64,000 nucleotides of DNA from Sphingobium cloacae (GTDB lineage: Bacteria > Pseudomonadota > Alphaproteobacteria > Sphingomonadales > Sphingomonadaceae), in contig NZ_AP017655.1 in the NCBI RefSeq assembly GCF_002355855.1, positions 2,607,001 to 2,671,000 of the forward strand, read 5' to 3'. The notes beneath the pieces are model-generated. The model did not search any database. It saw only the letters and a list, made by a program, of their open reading frames with translations, and had not been told where the DNA came from. Below, piece after piece: positions 15,587-23,796 of this stretch; the first letter of the stretch is position 1, and the number at the start of each line of letters is the position of its first letter. The translations under genes were made by a program, and so were the position numbers.

Positions 15587-18343
15587 TTGAATCTCGGGGG
15601 ACATCACACGCGCGGCCGTCGCCGCCACGCAGCTTATATAGGGGCCTTGTTGATCACGAGCGCGCTTGCCGGCTTCGCGCCGCAGCCGGTCCTGGCGCAG
15701 ACATCTTCCGCGACGCAGCGCAGCTATGCGATCCCGGCACAACCGCTCGCAGATGCCCTGGCAGCGTTCGGGCATCAGTCCGGCCTCGATGTCTCGGCCA
15801 GTCCCTCGGTCACCAATGGCAAGACCTCCACGGCTGTGGCCGGCGATCTGTCGTCGAGCGAGGCGCTCGGCCAGCTGCTGGCCGGCACCGGCCTGACCTT
15901 CCGCTTCGTCAGCGCGACCGGCGTGACGATCGAGCCCGCGCCGCAGGCAGCCGAGGGTTCGGTCACGCTCGGCCCTGTCCGGGTGCAGGGCGAAGGATCG
16001 GGTCGCGGAGGCGGCACGGTACGGCAGCCGGCCGACACGCGCGGCACCTACACCGTTCCCGTTACCAGCAGCGCCACCAAGCTGGATCTGGCCATCAAGG
16101 ACACGCCGCAGGTGGTCAACGTCATAACCCGCCAGCGGATCGAGGATCAGAACCTTACCCAGGTTGCGGATGTGATCGCGCAGGCGCCAGGCATCTCCGT
16201 CATGCAGCAGGGCGTGCCCGGCGCGGGGCGCATCCAATATTACTCGCGCGGCTTTCCCGTCACAAACGTCATGCTTGACGGTGTCGTCACGACGGGTGCG
16301 GGCAACCGCGACTTCGACCTTTGGAGCGTTCTCGACACGGCGATCTATGACCGGGTGGAATTCGTGCAGGGCTCGACCGGTTTGGCCACGGGTGCCGGCG
16401 ATCCTAGCGCCAGCGTTAACTTCGTACGCAAGCGGCCGACAGAGGAACTGCTTGCGGAAGCTAAACTGCACTATGGCAGTTGGGAGCGCATTCGGGGCGA
16501 GGTCGACCTTTCTTCTCCGCTCAACGGCGCCGGCACGCTGCGGGGACGTGTCGTCGGTGCCTATCAGCAAGGCGATACCTGGCAGGACCGCGTGAAGTCG
16601 AAGACGGGTACGCTTTACGGAATCGTGGAAGCCGATCCGACCGAGAATCTGATGCTCACCGCTGGCCTGCTGTGGACCAAGATTCGGGTCGATGATGCGG
16701 TGCCGTTCGGCATGAATCCGGCAGGAAACCTCGGACCGGGAGGCAATCCGTTCCCGATCATCAGTCTCGGACGCAGCTTCAATCCCGCGACGCAATGGAC
16801 GTACGCCGAGATCGAAATGCTGAATCCCTTTGCTAAAGCGGAGTGGCGTTTCGCCGAAGATTGGCGGCTCAATGTGGGCTACATGTTCAGCAAGATCAGC
16901 CAGGACCGCATGTATGGCGGCATCGGGCAATATTTCTACGACCCGACAGCCAATACGGCCAGCTACTCCTACGGTCGGGTCAACGTTGATGGACGTATCC
17001 ATAACGTCGATGCTTCGATCACCGGAAAATTCCATTTGTTCGGCCGCGAGCATGACGTTGTGGCCGGTTTCAGCGGATACTGGGGCACGATGAACAACCC
17101 GATGTATATGGCCATCGGAACAGGCGCTGCCCCGTCAACCATCGCGATTAGCGGGTGGAACAATGGCAATCAGCCGCTTCCCACCATGGGATCACCCGAA
17201 CTGATCCCAGGCACCGGCATTCCCAATCCGTTCGACGATCTGATGAATGACGTCGGCGCGATCAGCCAGCTGAAGGAAAAGCAATATGCTGGCTATTTCG
17301 GTGCAAGGCTTCGGCCTGTCGACCATGTGTCGCTGGTTTTCGGCGGACGTCTGAACCGCTGGGAGCGCAGCGGACGCATGTGGGTGCCGGATCTTGAGTC
17401 GGTGATCACGCCACCTTTCGAACTGAAATTGGTGCCTCAAGACCTCAACACCTATTCCTCGAAAGTGAGCGGAAAGTTCACGCCTTATGCCGGTGTTGTT
17501 TTCGCCGCGACACCGAACATCACGGCCTATGTCAGCTATGCAGGTATCGAGCGCGCCAATATCGATTGGGAAACCGGAACGTGGTTCGAAGACTTCGAAG
17601 GAAATCCGCTGCCGCCCGTCAGAGGCAACACTATTGAGATCGGAGCCAAAGCTGCGGTATTCGACGGACGCCTCAACATTCAGCTTGCGGCATATCGCAT
17701 GAAACAGAGAAACCTTGCGGACACCTTCAGTGAAGAGGCCCGTCAGGCGGCCATCGCTGCGGGAGGGTGTCCACCCGGGCCGAATCCCCTCAACATTGCA
17801 GGTATCGGGCGATACTGCGCCATTCCTGGCAAGGGCTACGTATCCAAAGGTATCGACTTCAGCCTCTCAGGCCAACTCACGCCGAGAGTCAATCTGAGCG
17901 CAAGCTACAGCTACCTTCATTCCAAGCGCGCAGAAACCGGATATCAGAGTTGCTCCGGCTTTGGTGCCAGCGGCGGCGGCGACGCCAGTACAGGCAGCTA
18001 CGGAGGCGGGGCGGGCTTTCCATGTCCCGAACACACGGTGAAGCTGTTCGGAACGTATCAGGCAACTGACGATCTCACGCTGGGCGGCGGGGCGATCTGG
18101 AAGAGCGCGACCAAGAGTTCTTATCCCAACGGCGTTGGGGGGCTGCATCCTGACGCTATACGCGACCAAGGCAGCTACGCAGTGGTCGACCTAATGGCAC
18201 GCTATCGCCTCAACCGCCGGATTACGATCAGCGCCAATATCTACAACCTGTTCGATGAAACATATCTGAGCAGTTCCGATGGCCTTGGTGGCTTTTGGGG
18301 CGCGCCCCGCAATGTGATGTTTTCCCTAGGATTTCGATACTGA
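15587..18343 (+). CDS. TonB-dependent receptor with STN signalling domain (module 2)
   Basis: A 918-residue outer-membrane receptor. TTG 15587 is chosen because AAAGGAG lies seven bases upstream and a signal peptide ending PVLAQ follows; the earlier TTG (15539) has no such site. Domains: STN (about 42-120, YAIPAQPLADALAAFGHQSG), plug (about 155-290, KDTPQVVNVITRQRIEDQ, YYSRGFPVTNVMLDGV, VQGSTGLATGAGDPSASVNF), and a barrel ending SLGFRY. The plug resembles FhuE/FpvA-type siderophore receptors. It lies 82 bases before the secreted Slam cargo and is the obvious partner for whatever that protein binds. A Cys pair (GGCPPGPN, GRYCAIPG) and a second pair (YQSCSGFG, GFPCPEH) sit in predicted outer loops. 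Confidence 0.9.
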   Translation: MNLGGHHTRGRRRHAAYIGALLITSALAGFAPQPVLAQTSSATQRSYAIPAQPLADALAAFGHQSGLDVSASPSVTNGKTSTAVAGDLSSSEALGQLLAGTGLTFRFVSATGVTIEPAPQAAEGSVTLGPVRVQGEGSGRGGGTVRQPADTRGTYTVPVTSSATKLDLAIKDTPQVVNVITRQRIEDQNLTQVADVIAQAPGISVMQQGVPGAGRIQYYSRGFPVTNVMLDGVVTTGAGNRDFDLWSVLDTAIYDRVEFVQGSTGLATGAGDPSASVNFVRKRPTEELLAEAKLHYGSWERIRGEVDLSSPLNGAGTLRGRVVGAYQQGDTWQDRVKSKTGTLYGIVEADPTENLMLTAGLLWTKIRVDDAVPFGMNPAGNLGPGGNPFPIISLGRSFNPATQWTYAEIEMLNPFAKAEWRFAEDWRLNVGYMFSKISQDRMYGGIGQYFYDPTANTASYSYGRVNVDGRIHNVDASITGKFHLFGREHDVVAGFSGYWGTMNNPMYMAIGTGAAPSTIAISGWNNGNQPLPTMGSPELIPGTGIPNPFDDLMNDVGAISQLKEKQYAGYFGARLRPVDHVSLVFGGRLNRWERSGRMWVPDLESVITPPFELKLVPQDLNTYSSKVSGKFTPYAGVVFAATPNITAYVSYAGIERANIDWETGTWFEDFEGNPLPPVRGNTIEIGAKAAVFDGRLNIQLAAYRMKQRNLADTFSEEARQAAIAAGGCPPGPNPLNIAGIGRYCAIPGKGYVSKGIDFSLSGQLTPRVNLSASYSYLHSKRAETGYQSCSGFGASGGGDASTGSYGGGAGFPCPEHTVKLFGTYQATDDLTLGGGAIWKSATKSSYPNGVGGLHPDAIRDQGSYAVVDLMARYRLNRRITISANIYNLFDETYLSSSDGLGGFWGAPRNVMFSLGFRY

Positions 18344-18425
18344 TTATTTAGAAAGAAGGAGAAGTCAGCAATTGTCAAACGAAGCACAACCAAATTCATA
18401 ACTTGGCAACTGAAAGGATCATTCA

Positions 18426-19202
18426 ATGCGTTCGATTCTCTTTGCGACAATTTCCGCTGCGGCGATTCTCATTCCGTCAGCCGTGCAAGCGCAAACCTTT
18501 TCCGGCTCTACTACGAGCTTCCCCGCGACCTTCACTTTTAACGGGAGCGTCTATCAAGGCACGACCGACGGATTGCTCGGTGGTCCAGCAGGCTGGGGGC
18601 CGAATAATACTGTGAATCTGACTGTCCTGCCTCTCAACACGCACGTCTATGATAAGCCCCCTGTTGACACGCGGTATACCTTTTACCGTCAGCCGTATTC
18701 AGTCGTCATCGGCAATATGAAGCAGACGACGGGCGGCAATTATTACTACATCCGCGATATCGTCGGCCACATCACGCCGACGAGCGGTGTTCCCACGAGC
18801 GGCACTGTCACCTACACCGGTCGCACGGTATGGCATGATCTCGACCTGGCAGCCTCCAACCGTGAAGGTGATTTCAGCTATACCATCAACTTCAGCGGAA
18901 CGCCGACCGGCTCCGGATCGATCAGCAACCTGCGCGGCGGAAGCGGCTTCCTCGCCTGGACCGGGAGCGGCACGCTCGCGTCCCACGCGATCCAATATGA
19001 TGCTGCCGACGGCACCTGGGGCGTGAAAGGCGGCACCGGCACGTTCAGCATCAGCAATCCGATCGTCGCAGCCGGATACGGGCTGTCGTCAGCCACGCCG
19101 ACTTACGACCTCGCGCTGTTTGGTCCCAATGCGCAGGAAGTTGCGGGCGTCATCAAGATCAATGCCCAGGTCGGCAGCCTCGGCATCGCCGGCAAGCAGT
19201 AA
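18426..19202 (+). CDS. Secreted TbpB-like beta-barrel protein, probable Slam (type XI) cargo
   Basis: A 258-residue exported protein. Signal peptide MRSILFATISAAAILIPSAV..QAQ is type I: no lipobox Cys, so the protein is predicted soluble rather than lipid-anchored. The mature chain is rich in Gly, Thr, Ser and Tyr with alternating strands (GTVTYTGRTVWHDLDLAA, GDFSYTINFSGTPTGSGS). It ends in a small barrel with DLALFGPNAQEVAGVIKI, the signature of TbpB/HpuA-like barrels (F-x-G-P-x-A-x-E-x-x-G). This domain order matches hemophilin-type Slam substrates. A Slam gene follows directly and a receptor precedes it. The ligand (heme, ferri-siderophore or other metallophore) is not evident. Ribosome-binding site GAAAGGAT; a strong hairpin follows the stop. 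Confidence 0.72.
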   Translation: MRSILFATISAAAILIPSAVQAQTFSGSTTSFPATFTFNGSVYQGTTDGLLGGPAGWGPNNTVNLTVLPLNTHVYDKPPVDTRYTFYRQPYSVVIGNMKQTTGGNYYYIRDIVGHITPTSGVPTSGTVTYTGRTVWHDLDLAASNREGDFSYTINFSGTPTGSGSISNLRGGSGFLAWTGSGTLASHAIQYDAADGTWGVKGGTGTFSISNPIVAAGYGLSSATPTYDLALFGPNAQEVAGVIKINAQVGSLGIAGKQ

Positions 19203-19212
19203 GCAAGTCTCT

Positions 19213-19245
19213 GGCCATTCCCCGAGAGCCGGGGAATGGCCTTTT
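19213..19245 (+). terminator. Intrinsic terminator between cargo and Slam genes
   Basis: A 12-bp perfect stem (GGCCATTCCCCG at 19213-19224 paired with 19230-19241), a 5-base loop and TTTT. It lies 11 bases after the cargo stop and 17 bases before the slam start, so it should lower slam expression relative to cargo. Confidence 0.75.
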
Positions 19246-19261
19246 GCTGGATATCATCTGG

Positions 19262-20737
19262 ATGCATAAGTTCTTTGTTGGGCATCATTGGCTGCTGCTT
19301 GCCATTTTCTTTCATATCCCGGCCGAAGGACTGGCTCAAACCGTGATCCGGCCCCCTGACGATGGTGTCCTGCAGGTGCCGGATGTGCCCATCGACGTTC
19401 CGAAAATAGGGAATCCAGCGGAAGCTTTGAAGCAAGGCCAACCAGCAACACGGGCGGACGAGCCCGTCCAACTGGAAGATGAGGATTTGAAAGCCAACTC
19501 CGAACTCGCCAGTTTTATACTCGGCAAGAGCGTCCAGGCTGCGGACTGGGCGACCGTTCGGCGTGTGCTTGCCTATTACACCGGCATTCCAGGCCATGAC
19601 CCGCTGCTGGCGCTTTACGCCCGCGGAGCGCTGGATCGCCACGATGGACGCCACGGCCGCGCGATCACCGCCTATCGACAGATGCTCAGAGCGGATGGGA
19701 GCCTGAACTATGTCCAACTCGATCTGGCGGCGATGTTGTTCGAGGACAAACAATTGACGGAAGCCAGGACCCTTTTCGAGCTATTGAGGCGCGACTCCGA
19801 CCTTGTCCCGACCGCCCAGCAGGCCATCGATCAATATCTCGCGGCGATCAGGAAACAGAATAAATGGAATGGAACAGTCCGCCTGGGGTACAAATACAAC
19901 GACAATGTCAACAACGCTTCGGCCGACCGCTACATTTATCTTTTCGGTCTTCGTTTCGACAAAGATCCCGCAAGCCTGCCCCGCTCGGCCAACGCAATCA
20001 GTTATTTGGCGAACCTGAACCGCGATTTCAATCTTTCCGGCAACCACTATCTAAGCGTGGACGGCACAATCGAAGGTGACCGTTATTGGGATGACCATGC
20101 ATGGAGCGAGACGAACGCGACGCTTCGGCTCGGGTATCAGTATCGCAATCTCAAATCCTGGTTCTCGGTTATGCCGAGTTTCGGTGAAACATGGCTTGGC
20201 GGTGATCCTTTTCGCAGAACGGTTGGAGCGAGCATCGAATATGGCCGATGGGTTACGCCCAAGTGGCAGGTGATCGGCAATTATTCCTACTTCAACAAGC
20301 GGTATAGCGGCCTCTACACCATCTATGACGGCGATCTCCATGCCCTCTCAGCAACCGCCGTCTATTTTGCATCGCCCCAAACGATCCTCTATGGTGGAGT
20401 CACCGTTCAGCGCGACATGCTGGAGACGAAATATGAAGCCTCCGCGCGCGACGGCGCAAGCCTGGGCTTCATCAAGCAGTGGAACGGCGGCTTCAATGTC
20501 CGCGGGAACGTGCGATACAGCTTTCGCAAGTTTCGCGACTACAGCCTTTGGGACACGGCGAAGCTGCGTCGCGACCATGAATACCAATTTGATCTCAGCG
20601 CGATGCATAGCAAGCTCCGCTTCGCGGATGTCTATCCCCGGCTGAGCTATCAGCATCTGAGGGTCGATAGCAGCATCTCCTCGCTCTACTCGCGCACGGG
20701 CAACCAGTTCACCCTTTCTCTCGAGACGAGCTTTTGA
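19262..20737 (+). CDS. Surface lipoprotein assembly modifier (Slam), type XI outer-membrane translocator
   Basis: A 491-residue protein; ATG 19262 gives MHKFFVGHHWLLLAIFFHIP and a cleavage site near EGLAQ. A periplasmic helical TPR-like domain (about 55-205) has WATVRRVLAYYTGIPGHDPLL and AITAYRQMLRADGSLNYVQL. An outer-membrane barrel (about 210-491) starts with WNGTVRLGYKYNDNVNNAS, the conserved entry of the Slam/DUF560 barrel, and ends LSLETSF with a terminal Phe. Slam proteins move TbpB-like substrates across the outer membrane; the adjacent gene at 18426 encodes a fitting substrate. The stop is followed by tonB in 14 bases, with the TonB ribosome-binding site overlapping the slam stop. Confidence 0.85.
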   Translation: MHKFFVGHHWLLLAIFFHIPAEGLAQTVIRPPDDGVLQVPDVPIDVPKIGNPAEALKQGQPATRADEPVQLEDEDLKANSELASFILGKSVQAADWATVRRVLAYYTGIPGHDPLLALYARGALDRHDGRHGRAITAYRQMLRADGSLNYVQLDLAAMLFEDKQLTEARTLFELLRRDSDLVPTAQQAIDQYLAAIRKQNKWNGTVRLGYKYNDNVNNASADRYIYLFGLRFDKDPASLPRSANAISYLANLNRDFNLSGNHYLSVDGTIEGDRYWDDHAWSETNATLRLGYQYRNLKSWFSVMPSFGETWLGGDPFRRTVGASIEYGRWVTPKWQVIGNYSYFNKRYSGLYTIYDGDLHALSATAVYFASPQTILYGGVTVQRDMLETKYEASARDGASLGFIKQWNGGFNVRGNVRYSFRKFRDYSLWDTAKLRRDHEYQFDLSAMHSKLRFADVYPRLSYQHLRVDSSISSLYSRTGNQFTLSLETSF

Positions 20738-20751
20738 AGGAGCGCGCGACG

Positions 20752-21618
20752 ATGGCTTACAGAGCACCGCTCGCGACCGATGGTGATTGGCCTCCAGGCG
20801 ATCGAGAAACCGGTTTGCCAGCCCTGGATGGGCCGCGCAATGAGCCGCCACCGTCCTGGCCGGCGTCGACCGGCGGGCGGGCAGTCGGCTTCCTCCATTC
20901 CGTCAGGATGGAACCGGCTCCCTTCCGCTACGCGGATCGGCCGATGCCCCTCGGAACGCGGCTGTTCGGCCTGGGCGGCACCACTCTTGTTTGTGCGCTT
21001 GTTCTGGCCGCCGCCCTGTTCAAATGGGTCGGTGCGACGCCGGTGATTGTGCCGACGACGTTGAGTGTGTTCGACGTCGCCGAGCCCGAAGCCCCGCCCG
21101 CGCCCGACACCGAAATCCCGCCTGGCCCTGAGCAGGTGCAGAAGGAGAAGCCACAGGTAGAGGTCGTGAAGACACCGCCGCCTCCGCTGGTCCAGGTGCC
21201 GAGCGCGAGCAGCGTTGCCGCACCACCCAAGGCTGTGCCAGTGGATGATCCCGGCCCGCCTGTCGACCAGACCACCGCACCGCAGTCCTCGCCCAAGCCG
21301 CCCGGCGCCAAGTCGAGCGATGCGAAGCCGACATGGGAGGGCCAGGTTCTCGCCGCGCTCAATGCCGCCAAGCGCTATCCCCTCGAGGCGAAGCGCAACC
21401 GCCAACAGGGCATGCCGTGGGTCCGCTTCACGATAGACCGTGACGGCCGGGTGCGTTCGGCGCGGATCGCGCGGTCGAGCGGCTTCGATGCGCTGGACCG
21501 CGAGGCGGAGGCGCTACCCTTGCGTGCCTCGCCGCTCCCCAAGCCGCCCGAGAGCGTCAAAGGCGACCGCATCGAGCTGACGGTCCCGATCGAGTTCTTC
21601 TTGGCCGGAGGCGGATGA
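20752..21618 (+). CDS. tonB: TonB energy-transducing protein (module 2)
   Basis: A 288-residue TonB. A cytoplasmic N-terminal extension of about 65 residues precedes the membrane anchor (about 73-95, LFGLGGTTLVCALVLAAALF). A long Pro-rich spacer (about 105-190) and a C-terminal domain with KRYPLEAKRNRQQGMPWVRF, TIDRDGRV and RSSGFDALDREAEALP follow. ATG 20752 follows GAAGGAG, which straddles the slam stop. It should energise the receptor at 15587-18343. It resembles the module 1 TonB in the C-terminal domain but not in the extension or spacer. Confidence 0.9.
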   Translation: MAYRAPLATDGDWPPGDRETGLPALDGPRNEPPPSWPASTGGRAVGFLHSVRMEPAPFRYADRPMPLGTRLFGLGGTTLVCALVLAAALFKWVGATPVIVPTTLSVFDVAEPEAPPAPDTEIPPGPEQVQKEKPQVEVVKTPPPPLVQVPSASSVAAPPKAVPVDDPGPPVDQTTAPQSSPKPPGAKSSDAKPTWEGQVLAALNAAKRYPLEAKRNRQQGMPWVRFTIDRDGRVRSARIARSSGFDALDREAEALPLRASPLPKPPESVKGDRIELTVPIEFFLAGGG

Positions 21619-22052
21619 TGGTGACGACGATGGCGCTCAAGCGCCGCAGCCTTGTCGAGCGCAAAGTTCTGGCGCTCCTGCGGGGAGAAGAGATTGCCGC
21701 GCAGCCCAACGGGAAGGTACGACCGAGCCGGACCCGAGCGGCGGCGGGGCCGACACGGGCACAGGCGCGCCACTTCGTTGAACTGCGCGGTCATGCCGCC
21801 TACAACGGCTTCACCATCCTTCCAGCGGGCGCGCCCTATATCGGCGTGGACGAACTGGGTCTGTTGGCCTGGCTGGCATCCGCGCAACGCCTCCATGCTC
21901 CCGACCCAGCTCCCGGGGCTGATCCCGTCCTGCGCGCGGCGGTGCTGCATTGCGCCGGCTTGCTCGACGAGATGGGGCTGCGCCTCTCGATGCTCACGAC
22001 CTGCGGCGCGCGCACTCCCAGGCCGATGGTCCTGAAGGATCGGGCCGCATGA
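21615..22052 (+). CDS. Hypothetical protein in the module 2 operon
   Basis: A 145-residue protein whose ATG overlaps the tonB stop (ATGA). The family is not named with confidence. The N-terminus is basic (ALKRRSLVERKVLALLRGEE) and there is no signal or membrane segment. The C-terminal half contains YIGVDELGLLAWLASAQRLH and two Cys (LHCAGLLDEMG, LTTCGARTP). Small proteins of this size between tonB and processing enzymes occur in other sphingomonad receptor operons (recalled pattern, unverified here). Tight coupling on both sides indicates a role in the same pathway. Confidence 0.6.
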   Translation: MMVTTMALKRRSLVERKVLALLRGEEIAAQPNGKVRPSRTRAAAGPTRAQARHFVELRGHAAYNGFTILPAGAPYIGVDELGLLAWLASAQRLHAPDPAPGADPVLRAAVLHCAGLLDEMGLRLSMLTTCGARTPRPMVLKDRAA

Positions 22053-22984
22053 TGCTCCGCACGATCGTCGCGAGTATCCGCACCGCTGCGTTCGGCAGGA
22101 AGCGGCAAGCGCTCCATGACCGGGCAACCGCCCGGCACGGCCTGCTGGAGCCGGTCGGGTCCGGCTTGGCGATACCCGACATCCAGCAATATACCGCGCG
22201 GGGTGCCAACGGGGACTATACGATCTTCGTCACCCTGCCGAGCGGCCCGCCGCCCGGAGCCGGCTATCCGGTCCTGACACTGCTCGACGGCAATGCCTGG
22301 ATCGCCGGCGCGGCCGAAGCGCTACGCTGGCAGAGCCGATTCGCAATCCAGAGCGAAATCGAACCGATGATCGTCGTCGCGGTCGGCTATCCCGGCGAAG
22401 CGCCGTTCGATCTTGGCCGCCGGGCCTATGATTTCCTTCCCGACCATTCGTCGGGCAAGCTGTCGGAGCGCTTCATGCAGGGCGCGCCCTGGCACCAACC
22501 TGGCGGGGCCGATGCATTCCTGGACTTTCTGAAAGGTCCGCTCCGCGACGATCTCGCCGAGCGCTATCCGGTCGATCGATCGCGGCAGATCCTGTGCGGG
22601 CACAGCTTCGGCGGCTTCTTCGCGCTCTATGCGCTGCTGCATCGGCCGGAGGCGTTCCGCCACTATGCCGCGCTCAGCCCTTCGCTGTGGTGGGATGACG
22701 GGCGGCTCCTGAAGGACGCCGAGGCCGCAATCGCTGCCATGCCGCGCGACCTTGTGACGGATATTCTCATCGCCGTCGGCGAGCGCGAGACGCCGGAGCG
22801 CCCGAAGATCAGCGCGCGAATGCTGGATGACTCCGCCGCCTTCGTCGACAGGCTGGAGCGCGAGAGACTCGCGGGCGTGTCGGTCGACTATCGCGTGTTG
22901 GCCGGTGAAAACCATCAGTCCCTGCTCACGGCGGCTTTCTCCGCCGTGCTGCGCTTTGCGACCATGAACGGAGGCCAGGCATGA
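22049..22984 (+). CDS. Fes/IroE-like esterase, probable siderophore hydrolase
   Basis: A 311-residue alpha/beta hydrolase of the putative-esterase (PF00756) type. ATG 22049 overlaps the previous stop (ATGA); the frame upstream of it is out of context. Visible features are VLTLLDGNAWIAGAAEALRW (core strand and DGN motif), IVVAVGYPG, the nucleophile elbow GHSFGGFFALYALLHRPEAF, ALSPSLWWDDG and the catalytic His in GENHQSLLTAAF. Family members cleave ferric-catecholate or related esters to release iron. No clear signal peptide is visible, so it is probably cytoplasmic, like Fes. Its stop overlaps the siderophore-interacting reductase start. Confidence 0.82.
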   Translation: MMLRTIVASIRTAAFGRKRQALHDRATARHGLLEPVGSGLAIPDIQQYTARGANGDYTIFVTLPSGPPPGAGYPVLTLLDGNAWIAGAAEALRWQSRFAIQSEIEPMIVVAVGYPGEAPFDLGRRAYDFLPDHSSGKLSERFMQGAPWHQPGGADAFLDFLKGPLRDDLAERYPVDRSRQILCGHSFGGFFALYALLHRPEAFRHYAALSPSLWWDDGRLLKDAEAAIAAMPRDLVTDILIAVGERETPERPKISARMLDDSAAFVDRLERERLAGVSVDYRVLAGENHQSLLTAAFSAVLRFATMNGGQA

Positions 22985-23796
22985 AGCGGCGTATCCGCGC
23001 CTGGATTGAGCGCCTGTTTCATTCTCGTATCGAGGAATGCACGCTGCTGCGCGTGGTCGAGACAAACCGGATCACGCCGCATATGTTGCGCGTGGCCTTC
23101 ATCGGACGCGATCTCGAACCCTTTGCCACGAACGAGAACCTGCACGTCAAGCTGCTGCTCCCGCCCCAGGGCGCGGCGCGCGACCACTGGCTGAAGGAAG
23201 AACCCGGCGGCAAGGTGCGTCTCAAGGGCCGCAATCTCGATCCGGTGTTCCGTAAATACACCATTCGCTCGATCGATGCCGGGGTCGGGCGCGTGGCGAT
23301 CGACTTCGTTTGCCATGAGGACGGCGGCCCCGGCGCGGCCTGGGCGGCGGCGGCCAAGCCCGGCGACGTCGTCGGCATGATCGGCCCCGGCGGGCGCTCC
23401 GCCGCTCCCGCCGACTGGGTTCTGCTCGCAGGTGACGAAACCGGGCTGCCGGCGATCGGCCGCATCCTCGAAAGCCTGTCCGGCGACGCCAGGGGGCTGG
23501 CACTGGTCGAGATCGACGGACCAGAGGAGGAACAGCCGCTCTCCGCGCCGCCGGGCGTCGAGCTGCGCTGGCTGCACCGTCAGAGAGCGCTCGCAGGCAC
23601 CACCGATCTGCTGGCCGATGCGGTAAAGGCCGTGTCGCTGCCCGGCGATGGGACGCGCTTCGCCTGGGTCGCGGGAGAGTTTGCCGCCATCCAGGCGATC
23701 CGGCGGCATCTGCGCGCCACCGGCCTCGGCAAGCAGGAGCAACTTGTGGTCGCCTATTGGCGGCGCGACGAAGCCGAGGCGCGAGGAACGGGATGA
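22981..23796 (+). CDS. Siderophore-interacting protein (ferric-siderophore reductase)
   Basis: A 271-residue flavoprotein of the SIP/ViuB family. The N-terminal FAD-binding domain (about 20-140) has TPHMLRVAFIGRDLEPF and the flavin motif FRKYTIRSID. The NAD(P)H domain has DWVLLAGDETGLPAIGRIL and FAWVAGEFAAIQAIRRHLR, and it ends VVAYWRRDEAE. It reduces ferric siderophore in the cytoplasm so iron is released. Its position after the Fes-like esterase suggests hydrolysis and reduction act together on an imported ferri-siderophore. It overlaps both neighbours by four bases. Confidence 0.9.
   Translation: MKRRIRAWIERLFHSRIEECTLLRVVETNRITPHMLRVAFIGRDLEPFATNENLHVKLLLPPQGAARDHWLKEEPGGKVRLKGRNLDPVFRKYTIRSIDAGVGRVAIDFVCHEDGGPGAAWAAAAKPGDVVGMIGPGGRSAAPADWVLLAGDETGLPAIGRILESLSGDARGLALVEIDGPEEEQPLSAPPGVELRWLHRQRALAGTTDLLADAVKAVSLPGDGTRFAWVAGEFAAIQAIRRHLRATGLGKQEQLVVAYWRRDEAEARGTG

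Noticed and set aside
15521..17053. A 510-codon minus-strand frame opposite the module 2 receptor
   Set aside because: It is a shadow of the receptor STN and plug region; no domain is seen.
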